From: Porites lobata
Lineage: Eukaryota > Cnidaria > Anthozoa > Scleractinia > Poritidae
DNA length: 64,000 nt
Reading direction: 5' to 3'
Assembly (NCBI GenBank): GCA_942486035.1
Contig: CALNXK010000021.1
Span: forward strand, 62,001-126,000
Shown here: piece by piece, positions 1-11,460 of the stretch
How the letters are laid out: every line of letters begins with the position of its first letter
Numbering within the stretch: position 1 is the first letter of the stretch
Notes under the pieces: generated by a model
What the model was told of the DNA's origin: nothing
The model's input: the letters and a program-made list of their open reading frames with translations, nothing else
Databases searched by the model: none
Made by a program: the position numbers and the translations under genes

Positions 1-1674
1 TCTTAAGCAACTATCATGCTTGGTGATAACATAAATTTTGGAACATGAAATGGCTGAAGGATTTGATCTGTTTATAGCTGTTAAAAGGGGCACTGTCAGG
101 TGTAATTTGCAACAATAGAAACCAGTAAACTGGTCCCTTGTTGTTAAGAAGTCTTTTTCAAAACTTATACTAAAATGGTAACTTATTGCTCTTAATGCCC
201 AGATAAGTACAAGGATACGGGTTATAACTTGAAAAGTTTTGTTGACTTGCAAACGTCTATTGATGAGTGACTAAAAATAAAGTGAAACAGGGAAAACAGA
301 TACACATCCACGGATTATGAACTTGCCAAACTTGTGACACAAATAAAATTTGTCTTAAAACAGTGCCCCTTCATTCTCTAGATAACAACTATTAAAACTG
401 ATTAATTAAGCTAGAATAATCATTGTCAATGAGCTGGTGCTCCCCAAACCAAACAAAGAATTAAATGGCAGAGGTTTCCTCTTCAATATAGCGAAAAAGA
501 GGAATGAAAACACACATATTATAAATAACATAAATGTGAGTAATGTCAGAATATTAGTGCACTATGTGCAAATAACCAACACAAATGTCATATTGGATGG
601 TATAAACAAAAAAAAAATTGTAGCTGTCGCCTAGTTCCTCTACTATTAACATTTAGACTGCTTTGTTTGGCCTGGGTTGATCAATTTTTAGTTAAAACAT
701 TATTTATATTCATGAAACCTTGCTCATAACTTGACTCATGAGCTCATGGCTGTCACTGAGCGCCAAGGGCCTGCAGGGATTTCTCCCAGCTACAATACTA
801 AAGCATGACCCTTGCTACTTTCTTAGGAAACAAATTAAAGGAAAATAGAACCAAAACATATTCGGAACTGTTTCATTCCTGGCCACCACTAACTGCATAT
901 ACCAAGCACCTTGAAATCTTAGTGACAGCCCTATAAGCCTGCCTAATCAATCAAATGTGTGCTTTGCCCTTGAGTCTTATCTTCTTTTATAAACCTCTAA
1001 AACTGAATTATATATTTACCTATGATAGGTTCAGAATCCTTGTTTTTAAGTTTGCCTCATTAGCACACACTTCTTTTATAAAGCTATAAATGGTAACTCT
1101 GAATACTGAAGGACCACTACATAATTGGAATATCTTAAGCCTGATATACCAGATTAAAAAAAAAATTCTGTTTTAAGAAGTCGTATTTCACAAAGAATAT
1201 GAGGCTTGACTATTAGCAGTCTGATACGCAGAAATTCTACACTTTTTTGACATCCATTTTGGCAACTCAGTTGCATAGCCTGCTCATGTTTACCAGCTGG
1301 TCTTTCAACTTACGAATTCAATTAATACATGATACCTTCTGTAACCACCATACTGTATGCTAATGAGGCAAGATGTGAACAAAAAATTCGCTCATGAATT
1401 TTATAACTCACTCAGCATGAGCAATGAATATTACATTTTGAGGAAATATACTTTGGTAAAATATTATACTTCATATTCCTTAATGGGAAATTAACATAAA
1501 ACCCTTTTCAGTTCTAAATTGGATGTTAAACCAATTACGTCAGTCTATAAATAAAGTAAGTTCACATCAAAGATGTTTTTTTGTGTGTCTTATTCAGCTG
1601 TTGGCTTGATCACATACTTTGTAGGTGCCAATTGGGTGTATCAAAAATAGTAGGATGGTAAGCATTGCATAAAA
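1..1674. other. AT-rich stretch without a recognisable gene
   Basis: I found no exon with matching splice signals and conserved-looking coding sequence on either strand. The one ORF above 60 codons (437-634, plus) is low-complexity and rich in Asn and Ile, as expected by chance in AT-rich DNA. Confidence 0.5.
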
Positions 1675-1805
1675 CCACCTCTGGGCCCTGGGGGAGGGGC
1701 TACTTCTGAAAATTCTTGGTGGGGATGTGCCACCTGGTTCTCCAATTCCTGACCCTATTTCAGACCAAAAAATACCATTTTTCACACCTGTTTTCAGACC
1801 TAAGC
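1675..1805 (-). repeat. Dispersed repeat with 'CCCTATTTCAGACC' core
   Basis: The stretch has a G-run followed by 'ctacttctgaaaattc', 'ggggatgtgccacctgg' and 'ccctatttcagacc'. The same order of motifs recurs at about 11,020-11,420, and a related GGGGTACTTCC / GGGGATGTGCCACTGG block lies at 17,045-17,170. This marks an interspersed family rather than unique sequence. No terminal repeat or target duplication was found here. Confidence 0.6.
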
Positions 1806-2967
1806 TCTAAGAAATTATGTAATCATTACTCAGATTAGAAAGCCAACAAAAAAGATTTCTTAAAATTTGTCCAATAAGAATTTGCATATTTCTCTTTCTT
1901 TCTTACTCACTTGGAATTGAAATGATAGATATGCTCATAAACTCCTGTAGTTCCCTTGAAAACCATGCCCGATTCTAGACCAAAATGGGTAAAATCTATA
2001 ATAATCGTTTTCGGAACAAAACAGCACAAAAAACATACCCTTTGGGGAGGCATATACCTGTATGAGCAAAACTAATGTTCCCAATCATTTGCTTAGGTTC
2101 ATCACATGTGAAGTTGGGGCTTTGACCCAGACCATACTTCTCCAAACAAGTGCCATCAAAAAATTACCTGTAGTTCAGGGACTTAATTAAAATTAGAAAT
2201 ATGAGGCCTGTCCTATCACAATGGGCAAAGTGAAAAGAAAACGACTTGCAAATTTTTTGTTAGTTTTAAACATAATGTGGCATCATCAAACCTTGTTTGA
2301 CACTTGTTTGTAGGCTAATGTTGACAGCACACTCACAAGGTAATAATGCACACTTGCCAACACATTATTATAACTAATACCGGTAAAAGTCATAATCAAG
2401 AAAATAATTTGAGCAATTTTAAATTTTATAGAGACAAAAGATTTTGTTTGAAAATAAAATCAATTTTGTAAATGAAATAAAGAAATCATTTGTTTATAAC
2501 CTTAGAAGTGATTTTCAATATTATTAAAAGTCATTCAAAGAATAATTTTCTGCATATTTATAGTGTTGAACAAAAGTCACCTCCTTGTTTTTTTTCTTAA
2601 TTGGCAGGGCGAGATAACTAAATCCCGTAATAACTGTCAGTACCACCTGGTGTGTTTGGCAAGGTGTCATATGATTATATAGTTACTGTGCAAGATATTA
2701 CTGATGAATAAATAAAAAATTATAAATGCCTAAGCTATTTGAAGCAGAATGGGGGTTGTGGAACAACAGCTGGGTGAAAAACCTCCCCGTACGTCCACTT
2801 GCTCCTAGGAGGAAAACCCCGGTCCAGCTGTACCCCTCATTCTATGACCTCCCGGGCTTGGTCAGAAAATACGCTTAATTTATGCAGCTTTGGCTTGAAT
2901 ATGTATTCCCTTTTATCACTACATTCTATCTTCCAACTATAAAAAACAAACCAAACACTTTTGATCA
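1806..2967. other. Unannotated spacer with a small inverted repeat
   Basis: No coding exon is evident. Positions 2,747-2,841 begin 'agaatgggggttgtgg' and end with an imperfect inverse ('gtacccctcattct', with CAGCTG on both sides). This is probably a small degenerate foldback repeat. Confidence 0.4.
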
Positions 2968-3077
2968 TCATGTACATCTTTTGCTCTTTCTTTGCCAATA
3001 CTTCATCCTTCCTGGTTTTGGACATCCTGTGGCTGCTGCAATGAGTCTGATCCGCTTTTTGGCTACCACATCAACTC
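2968..3077 (-). CDS. Orphan 3'-terminal coding exon, gene unidentified
   Basis: Read on the minus strand, a good acceptor (pyrimidine-rich, 'tttcacctcag') is followed by two bases completing a codon, then 35 codons and TGA at 2,970-2,968. The peptide is strongly basic, with core VAKKRIRLIAAATGCPKPGR followed by MKYWQRKSKRCT. The composition, the good acceptor and the clean stop suggest the true C-terminus of a protein. I could not place the preceding exon: upstream on this strand lie a degraded LINE and a 3.3-kb repeat element, so earlier exons may be far away. I do not recognise the family. The alternative is a chance open stretch. Confidence 0.45.
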
Positions 3078-3499
3078 CTGAGGTGAAACAAAATCAACTC
3101 ACTTAGTTTTTATTTAACCACTTCTGAATTGTTTCATTCAATATGGGTTATAAATCAAAATTCTGCATAAATGGAAATATTAATTGAAAACAGTGCAGAT
3201 CTAGAGTGACAAGAATAAAACACTTGAAGTTTGCATGTGCCAAATCTAATGCTATTCATAAAATTAATAATAAAACAAGAATCGCCGAAAGTTGATTTTA
3301 ACTGGGCTGCGCTACACATTCACATTCCTTTCCTGTAAGGAATGACGTTTCCCACACAGAGCAAGAATCACAATAAGATAAAAAGAGACATTGGCTGTCA
3401 CATTTTAAATGGTTTAAACTTCAACACAAAGCAAATAGAAACCTTGAAAGCAACTCATCCTACCATCGTTTATTTTATTTTTTAGTTTATTAACTTTGC
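3078..3499. other. Short spacer or intron, nothing recognised
   Basis: AT-rich sequence between the orphan exon and the tail of the decayed LINE. It is probably intronic if the orphan exon is real. No RNA gene or repeat could be identified. Confidence 0.4.
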
Positions 3500-4708
3500 C
3501 AAACAATAAGATAAGTGAAACTACAAAAAAAAGGGGTACATATATTCACAGGAGAACAGACGGGAACACCGCAACAGCGAGTGCCAATTACCGCGGGCCT
3601 AAGACACAGATTGCTAAAAATGTCAAAACTACAAACATCAGGTGATGTTCCATCCTAAATTATGGGCAGCGTTACAGGTCAAGCATATAGATTTGAAAGA
3701 GCAAGGGTCATCGGGGATGTAGGAAGCGATAAGAGCTTGTTTGTAAATAACTGTAAAGGACAGCTTCAAATGAACTTAAAGAACAAGCAACAGATAGTCC
3801 AAGGTCTGTGGCAAGAGTATCCCATATTCCACTATGAGTTCTGTTAAAAAAATGATCTTTGAAAGGTGGTTGTTTTACAGTGCCTGATTAAAAATAAAGT
3901 GATATCCAGATTGCTAGTGTCTCTAGTGGTTCTTGTTGGACCGCGTATCCTAAAAGTAACAGTTGGATTAATTTCAGCACGCCCAGTTACAGCCTTAAGG
4001 AAGAATACCGTGTCAAGATATTCATGCCAGTATGTCAGGGAAAGCAGGTTTAGTTGAATAAGCCTGTCCTTAAAAAATTATGATTGTTGACAATGAATGG
4101 AAGATTAAGGATGTATCTTAGCTTGCAAACGAGTTTGATAGATTGAGGGGCCCACACTTGTGTTGCGATACCCAAGGTGGGACCTCACTAATGTTAATTA
4201 GGTGGATCATCTTACAGACATGGACTATGTTAGCCAATTTCCATTCTGTCGGGAGGGAGTCAAGACTAAGCGATTTATTCATTCATTCATTTCATTCTTT
4301 ATTTGCCATACAAACAAAATTTTACAATTTAAGGTTGGAATAATGAGATTAAAGAAAAAGTAAATGGCGAGGAGACCTGAAAGGAACCACAAGGCTTATT
4401 TATCGAAGAGATCACAGAGTGAAGGGGCAATCTTGTGAGCTGTTTCCTTAAGTATCCTGGCTGGAATCTCATCTGGGCCAGAAGCGTTGTTCACATCTAG
4501 ACTAGACAAAACAGCTAGGACTTGACTGGCTGTAAATGTCAAGTCACATAGCTTGGGATTAGCAAGGACTTCATCCATGCAATCAGGACAGCAAATGTCA
4601 GCATCTTGTGTGGAGACTGACACAAAGTACTGATTGAACAACTTAACAATATCACTGCCAGGCGAGGTTGCTGAAATATGTCTCCCATCCTCAGCTGCTG
4701 TGGATATT

Positions 4709-5073
4709 AGAGACCTTTAGATTCTAGGACGAGAACTACTACAAGTACGAGATTTGACTTAAGTTTTTTCGCGTACATTTCTCAAATTATGGACACCCCG
4801 GAAAGCCTCACTGCACTTCTTTTTCACCAAATAATTAGCACTGTTATCTTTACTGAAGGAGCTTAAGCCATCTCCCAGCTGCAAAATGATAAAACCTCTA
4901 ACACTTTATAACTTGTTTCCGTTACCACGACATTCTTGCTAAAACTCATAATAGAATGATGACCGCAATCATGTTTTCCCACCAAAATGATGCCAGTTAA
5001 CGCGCAAGCAATACTCAGTATTGAGAAAATCTCGTACTCGTAGTCATACTTGTCCCAGAATCTAAAGGTCTCT
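4709..5073. mobile_element. MITE with AGAGACCTTTAGATTCT termini, inserted in the LINE
   Basis: The left end reads AGAGACCTTTAGATTCTAGG and the right end is its inverse (AATCTAAAGGTCTCT), followed internally on both sides by GTACGAG-type sequence. A 3-bp ATT flanks both ends. Removing the element plus one ATT rejoins the surrounding LINE in frame (…PGE-IST…), so the insertion boundary is well defined. The 365-bp interior has no transposase. A 3-bp duplication would fit a Harbinger-like non-autonomous element; that assignment is inference. Confidence 0.75.
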
Positions 5074-5565
5074 ATTTCTCCTGGGACATTCCAGAGATTC
5101 GATTTTAACTTTAGGATCGACCAGAAGCATTTTGAATTAGATTTGAGGTCTGATTCCACTTCCAAAAAAAAGAGTCATGTGCCTCGCGTATTCTATGCTT
5201 GACTGTAGAATGCAGGTCTCTAAACTTGGACCTCAAATAGCTTGATGGAGATGCTTAATTAAGTTTCTTTCGAGTGGATTCCTTTTTCTCTATTAAATTC
5301 ATTATGGGCCCATTTATCCAAGGCACTGGATTTCTTCCCTTGAGTTTCCTCTTCTGATATTTTACACCCCCAGAGGAGCATCTTTCCAGTTATGCCAGTC
5401 AATATTAGTGTTAACATCATCGTTTGAAACAGAATTTGCCAAATTTGCGGCACGTAGCGAAGACCGAAGACCCTCAAAGTCCACTCTAATATAGTCGTAC
5501 ACAAAGCACTGATTCTTAGATGGTGCCTTAATAGCAATGGCAAGATAGACAGACACGATACAATG

Positions 5566-6087
5566 TAGCCTGCAAAAACAGCCCTTTCTCCTTGCTCTTC
5601 GCCGCTGGGGATGTTTTGCATGGAGGAATGTCTGTGACTCAGCGGCAGAAATTCCATACTGATGATGAAAAATCTGTCCGGAATCCAGTCAGAAGCACTG
5701 ATTGGTCAATGGAGTAGTTACATTGTTTTACCTATTGTTTACAGATGACAGACAAAAGACAAAAGGCCACAAAGGTCATGTAAACACAATGAATCTCTAA
5801 CAAAATAGTCAATGTATTAATTGTGGAGTCTTCTCTACAAGAAGCCTTTGAGTTTTGCTGGAGCACGTTCGCAGATAAACACAACACTCTACCAAAATCG
5901 TCCAGAGGAAACGTAAAATTGAAACAAATTTGCATTTGAAACCCCAGGACCACCGGATTTATCATATAAACAATCCATTGATTTACGTCATCAGTATGGA
6001 ATTTTCGTCGCTGAGTCGCAGACATTCCTCCGCGCGAAACGTCCCCAGCTGCGAAGAGCGAGGAGAAACGGCTGTTTTCACAGGCTA
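5566..6087. mobile_element. Foldback MITE, 9-bp target duplication GATACAATG
   Basis: The element begins TAGCCTGCAAAAACAGCC and ends with the inverse GGCTGTTTTCACAGGCTA. The arms are homologous for roughly 100 bp each, including GCTGGGGA, GGAGGAATGTCTG and AATTCCATACTGATGA. The 9-mer GATACAATG sits immediately outside both ends (5,557-5,565 and 6,088-6,096). A 9-bp duplication is typical of Mutator-like elements, so a MULE-derived MITE is likely. A partial copy occurs at about 21,003-21,070. Confidence 0.85.
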
Positions 6088-6096
6088 GATACAATG

Positions 6097-6580
6097 ATAT
6101 CCCACACTTTCAGTTGGCCTATGCTCCAGTCCCGCCAGAACTATTTAAAGTGCATGCTAGTGTTTAAGAGCCTCCATGGCCTAGCTCCAGCATATTTACT
6201 TAATGAATTTAACCATGTGCACGATTTCCATTCATATAACACATGCCATAGAGATTTGCTCCGTCTACCACTAGCTCAGACAACTAAGTATTAGGGCTCC
6301 TCGAGGTTCAGCGGAGCCAAGATCTGGAACACATTTCCTCAGGCCCTGAGGAGCGAGCATGATTGAAATAAGTTTGGGTTTGGCCTAAAAAGGCACTTTA
6401 GATCCCAGCCAAATTGGCGCCCAATATTTTTGCTATACTTAGTTGTTCCATTATTTTTTATCTGTCATCATTTCTTGTGTTGTTTTTCTTTTCATCGGGG
6501 CCCCATTCAAACCAGCCACGCTGAACTGGGCACCCCTGACTAAATATTGTCCAGAATAAAATAAAATAAATAAATAAACA
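6097..6580 (+). mobile_element. 5'-truncated LINE 3' end with AAATA tail
   Basis: The plus-strand reading carries the terminal block common to many LINEs: LQSRQNYLKCMLVFKSLHGL, APAYLLNEF, then after a stop GAKIWNTFPQALRSE. It ends in an AAATA-rich microsatellite (6,545-6,580). It is inserted antisense into the older minus-strand LINE, and the TAGCCTG MITE later landed at its upstream junction. Confidence 0.7.
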
Positions 6581-7436
6581 ATGTTCAGTAAACATCACCG
6601 CCTTATCAGGATTTATCACTTCGAAAGCAATCACTTGGTCTGCCACACTTGAGATCACCAGGTCGAGGACATAGTTTCCACATGTCAGCAGGCAATTGAG
6701 TTGGAGTAAGAAATGATCGTTGAGAATATCAACAAAGCGCTGTTCACAAGTACTGGGCAAGTAGAAGACTCTAAGGAAACCCAAGAGATTCTAGGAAGGT
6801 TCATGTCTCCACAAATTAGCATCAAACTTGTTACAGGATTCATCAAGAAAACTACCCTTAACAAAATTTCTACCCTGTAACAGCTCTGTAGCATCACTGG
6901 AACAGGGTTGAAAAACTAACCTGTAACAACCCTGTTACAGCTCGTCATTTGGCACAGTTAGCAAGGCTGTTTCTACACTGTAGCAGCCTTGGAACAGCCC
7001 TGTCACGTTTAACTCAAAATTTCTTGGTAGACACCCTGTAACAGCCATGTTACGACCCTGTTTCCACCCTGTGATGGACATCCCTGTCACAGCTCGTGAA
7101 TTGGCACAGTTAGCAAGGCTGTTTTTACACTGTGGCATTCCTTTAACAGCCTTGGTACAGGTTTCATGCATCACAACCCTGTTACAACTTGTTAATTGGC
7201 AGTTAACAAGGCTGTTTTTGTTACCAGGTGCCAATGTTGTGATACTCCCTCTCACACAATATACACTTTAGACAGAAACCGTTTAACTTCTATACATTAG
7301 AATTATAGTACTATCAGAACATAATTTTTTATAACTTCACATCTATTAAAGATGAAACTTAATCTTTTTTAGGCATATTTGAACTCATGAAAATTCCTGA
7401 AGCAAAGGAACGATTTGCGCCACAAAAAGCTTCAAA

Positions 7437-8246
7437 GGGCCGTTAACAAAACCCGGATCGGATTGCTCGGATCGGATCGGATCGGATCGGATCGGACTCC
7501 GGATCGGATCGGATCGGATTTCGGATCGGACTAGTATCTTCACTTTTGGTGCAGAAGAATTATTTTGACAAAAGCTGCTTTAACAATGACACAGGTGGCT
7601 CGGACATTTTCATCTAGTAAACTTCTATTCAGTGACGAAATGGAGGTTTCAGCTTTCAGATGAGTTTACTTCTAAACATGTAATCCGTGTCTGTCTGTAA
7701 TACAAATCAGTGACAAGAAGATGCATGCCAGCAGCAGTTCTCGACGGACCGGTAGCTAGTAGTGGGCCGGGCTGTGTTGAACGTAGAATTTATGTGCGTT
7801 TCTGCAGCAAATAACCTTGAAAGGAAACGTGTTTAAATGCACATGCTAATTTCTGCTGATGCACAAGTGACACCTAAAGGGCCGGATATGTTGCAGAAAA
7901 CACAGAAGCGAACAATCGAAGAATCTCGTTTCACAGTATTTGTAATAAACAATTTTAATATCGTACCTTTGCTCTTCATTTTTGACGTTTCAATTGCCTC
8001 CTCTGAAAAGGAAACCGTTCAAGTAGGCTCAGAAAATAACGAGATCACTTTACAATTAAAAAAAGAAAAGAAACACTAAATTAGTTACAGAAGATTGTAT
8101 ACATACTTTTCTCTCCGCCATCTTCATTCCGGGGGATGTCACGTGACCATTTTTGGCGGGAATTTAAGGCGAATTGCCAGTCCGATCCGATCCGTAATCC
8201 GATCCGATCCGATCCGAGCAATCCGATCCGGGTTTTGTCAACGGCC
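7437..8246. mobile_element. MITE with (CGGAT)n subterminal arrays
   Basis: The 810-bp element starts with GGGCCGTTAACAAAACCCGG and ends with the inverse CCGGGTTTTGTCAACGGCC. Both arms run directly into arrays of CGGAT(C) on one side and GATCCG on the other. GCTTCAAA flanks both ends (7,429-7,436 and 8,247-8,254); depending on where the tip is drawn the duplication is 8 or 9 bp, fitting hAT- or Mutator-like integration. The ORF inside (7,837-8,079) has no recognisable domain. The element is nested in the 3.3-kb element. Confidence 0.82.
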
Positions 8247-8254
8247 GCTTCAAA

Positions 8255-9825
8255 GTTGAACCACCAACGGCTGGTTAATTAGTCCGTTTAGTCACTTAAG
8301 TAACAAAAGCAATGCATTTCAACAAACATACATTGAAAGGACACTTTCGATAAAGGAAAACAGTAAATACAGTCAGTTAAGAACTTAACGTTACTTTATT
8401 TTTCACGTGCCGACTTTACAGTGTGTAAAAATATAGACAGAACAAAATTTAAACTGCATGCAACAGTCTGATCTGGCTTGTAAACACTTGCTTGCTTTGC
8501 TCGATTTAATGTACAACTAGCACGTCAAAATGCCGACTTTACAATAACTGTCCCAAAAAACAAAAAAAGGACGATTTTTGTCCGCAATTATAAGAGATGA
8601 AACACGGAATTGTTCCATTGTAACAACGGTTCCGAGGTTGAGTACAGTTTATTAATTATAGTTGTTTTGTTCGTTGTAACAAGCTTAGTTTGAAATCGCT
8701 CATCTCGATCGTCTTTCCTTCATGATCCACAATGTGTTACATTTCCTCATGAAAAGAGCCAATCCATTTGTGTTTCAGTTGTTGCTGAATTGTTTAATGG
8801 TGTACGAATTACTAGGCAGGGCAAACAAACTTGCATCTTGCAAGTGCCGCGGAATGTTTTCTGTCCACCAGATCGATCTGTTTCCCATTCGTTGAGAGCT
8901 GGTCAAAGCACAGTTATTTTTTTGCTAATACTTTTTCACTCTCTGCTTCAAAAGCAGAAAAAAACGCTCTACAGCCTTTCTAAATCTAAACTGGATGGAG
9001 AAAGCGTTTGAATATTTTCGCCTTTCATTCAAATGATCGTGAGTCGTTTCAGGAATGGAGATGTGTAATGCGATCTTCCGGTAAAAGTGCTGACCAATAA
9101 GATTAAAGTCTTGGATTTCTCCAGGGAATTACCAATGGCGTGTCTGTCACGGAATGAAAATATTGAAGTCCCCTCGATCTCTAAGGAAAGAATTTAATTC
9201 CATGCTTGCAGAGGTCTCTTACGCAGGAAAATGAATTGAAGTGATCTGAAAGTCTTTCATTTTTAGTACATTGCTGTAAAAAATTAATTAAGTTACAGCG
9301 GTTTTTTTTTCATTTAAAAGAACAGGAAGAACAGAAGCTGATGAAATAGGTGTTTGTAAAAATGGTAAGCTGATCATAAGAAGGTCTTCGTTTTTAACAT
9401 GAGATAAAAGTCTTATAAAGAAACCAACCTAAAAATACAAAGGTAGCCACAAAATCGGTAATTAATTAAAGTAAGTGTCAATGAAAAGAAAAAACGAAAA
9501 AATGAAGCAAATCCAAACAAAACCAAAAACAGCATATTTTTAAAAAAAAGGCGTACAATAAAAAAAAAGGCGTACAATAATCGTGTTTGATGATTTAGCG
9601 ATACCATTTTCACCAAGTTCTTTTTCGTTTTATTTGTTATTAATGATCTAGCTGACCCTCGCTCCTTTTAACACTTTAGACTTTGAAAAATATTGCCATC
9701 TTTCATGATTTTTGGAGTTTACCATACTTGGCTACATTGTTACTGCCCTTTGATTATTATCCATTGTGTGAACAGAAATAGACATCTCACAGTTCTGCAG
9801 GAACCCGATTACTGTCAAATGTACC
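8255..9825. other. Interior of the 3.3-kb element, no gene seen
   Basis: AT-rich DNA with homopolymer runs and a short direct duplication near 9,541-9,580 (AAAAAAAAGGCGTACAATAA twice). ORFs at 8,790-9,011 and 9,413-9,616 show no domain or coding signature. Confidence 0.45.
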
Positions 9826-10122
9826 TAACACAGCCATTCTGCACCCCTGTCCTAGTCCTTCTGCATTACTAGGTAGCCCTGTCTTAACCCTGTTACGGTA
9901 ACTGGATATTTTCACAGCCATGTAACAGGCTTGTTACACTTAACTATGTACACTTTTACAGCCCTGTCACAGCTCCACTTGTTTTAACTCAAGTAAGTTG
10001 CAGCTGTGTCACAGCCCTGTTACAGCCAGTTTACAGCCCTGAAATAACGCAAACAGGGCTGGAAACAGGATTTTACAGGGCTCTCACAGGGTTTTTGCAG
10101 GGTAGAATTTTTTCTAAGGGTA

Positions 10123-11014
10123 AGAAGAAGAAGGCACTGAAAAAAAGTGCCAGTGATAGCTTGAGAGACATCTTTATTCAATGGATGAACACACACACAC
10201 ACACTAGCTACTTCACAGAGAGATTTGCCACAATCAAGTTTTGGCAGGGAAAAAACTCATCAAAAGGTTTCAACTTCAACAAAAAGTGACGAAAAACCCC
10301 AAAAGGTACACATTGTAGCATCTACTGAAGGAGACAATGAAAGAGCACAGTATCCTAGCTTCAAACACATCTTCATTTAATGGCTACCTTCACTTAACTT
10401 AACACTTAACATGCTTTATCATTAAGTTAATAATTGATCCTGTTCATTTTTAGACACAGCGGTATTCAGGACTGGCCTGCTTGAAGATTAGACCAAGAAA
10501 TGAGGAGGCAATTAATTCTACAAGAAACATGATTTACTCGCTAAAGGTTTTTTACTTGCTACTTTATCGACGTCGATACTTTTTATTTGTTTCTGAATTG
10601 ATTTAGTACGCGTGTTAACTACGACCAATAATACCTCTGCGGTAGCAGCCTATGCGCGTGTATAAATACACAAAAATTCAAGGGCCTCAATTCCAGAGAA
10701 ATATACATCATTTCCAGATATCGAAAAAGTGATTTACATGGCACGTCATCTCAATCCCCGAAAATAAATCACATGCTCATCACAAGACTCATTTGCATAC
10801 AGTGAAAGTTTACAACACCTGACCATTACGATGAGTCTTATTTTTTTCAACCACTCAGTACTGTTCATTTGCTCATAATCAATGCTTTCAAGCAATAGAA
10901 TTCGTGGACCATCACGTTTCGGAAAAGCTCTAAACATGCGTGGCTTCCATCACGCAACAATTCTTGGTCACGGCCTCTGCAAGGAACGCCTGGCACAATG
11001 ACCTGCCTTTTGTG
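10123..11014. other. Spacer with a short CA microsatellite
   Basis: An (AC)n run lies at about 10,191-10,204. A minus-strand ORF at 10,746-10,937 shows no family signature and no matching splice sites. I see no gene. Confidence 0.4.
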
Positions 11015-11460
11015 TCCCAAAAATTCTGGGGGGGTACTTCCTGAAAAATTGGGAGGGGGTGTGCAGCACGCTTCTTGAAACCCTTACCCTATTTCAGACC
11101 AAAATCTGTGATTTTCCCTGCCCTATTTCAGACGTGATCAATAATTTGATATCCTATTTCAGACCTGAAGCCCTGGAGCCTGGCGCGTGACTGAAGTGCA
11201 TGACAAGCTGTTACGGCACATACACGGTAGTTGGCGTAAATATTAAAAGGGAAATGGCCTTATTGCCAAATGATGAAGAAGTAGCTAATTCTTCTAAAAA
11301 ACATACCCAATTCAAGACTAGAGCGCACAAACCACACCCTTTTTCAGACCAAAATGGTTGAGATTGATAGCCTATTTCAGACCAAAACAGCTAAAAAAGA
11401 TACCCTTTGGCACGGCACATACCTATATAGCCTAAATAAGGGACTACCCCCCCGGGGCCA
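11015..11460 (-). repeat. Dispersed repeat, second copy of the 'CCCTATTTCAGACC' family
   Basis: A G-rich start (GGGGGGGTACTTCC at about 11,029) is followed by at least four spaced copies of 'CTATTTCAGACC' or 'TTTTTCAGACCAAAAT'. The region shares its motif order with 1,675-1,805, and the internal periodicity suggests a degenerate tandem array inside the family. Confidence 0.6.

Larger units (their letters stand above)
3500..6851 (-). mobile_element. Decayed, internally deleted non-LTR retrotransposon (LINE)
   Basis: Four separated pieces on the minus strand appear in LINE order. The endonuclease end (about 6,850-6,590) has the CGDMNLP 'GD-N-P' motif and a DLVIS block. The linker (about 5,556-5,076) has VDFEGLRS and a PWING block after a one-base frameshift. 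The start of reverse transcriptase (4,700-4,396) has the 'NNASGPDEIPARILKE' block. The C-terminal part (about 4,060-3,620) has LSLTYWHEYLD and a string of basic residues. Most of the RT core is absent: near 4,270-4,060 the reading passes from 'SLPTEWKLANIV' to the 3' domain. A short tail-like patch with TTCATTCA repeats (about 4,278-4,390) is a further insertion. Stops and frameshifts make it dead. LINE clade (CR1/Jockey-like) is not resolved. Confidence 0.72.
6853..10122. mobile_element. 3.3-kb element with long inverted CCCTGTNACAG termini
   Basis: The left tip TACCCTTAACAAAATTTCTA is matched by the inverted right tip (TACCCTTAGAAAAAATTCTA on the minus strand). Behind each tip lie several hundred bases filled with variants of CCCTGTNACAG (about 6,866-7,250 and 9,830-10,105), also in opposite orientation. 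The interior has no convincing ORF, so it looks non-autonomous or gutted. No clear target duplication was found, and the left tip interrupts the minus-strand LINE. The dense subterminal motif looks like transposase-binding repeats. Two independent foldback arrays are the alternative. Confidence 0.55.

Noticed and set aside
3662..4343. Three consecutive plus-strand ORFs
   Set aside because: They are the antisense of the decayed LINE 3' region, which reads better on the minus strand.
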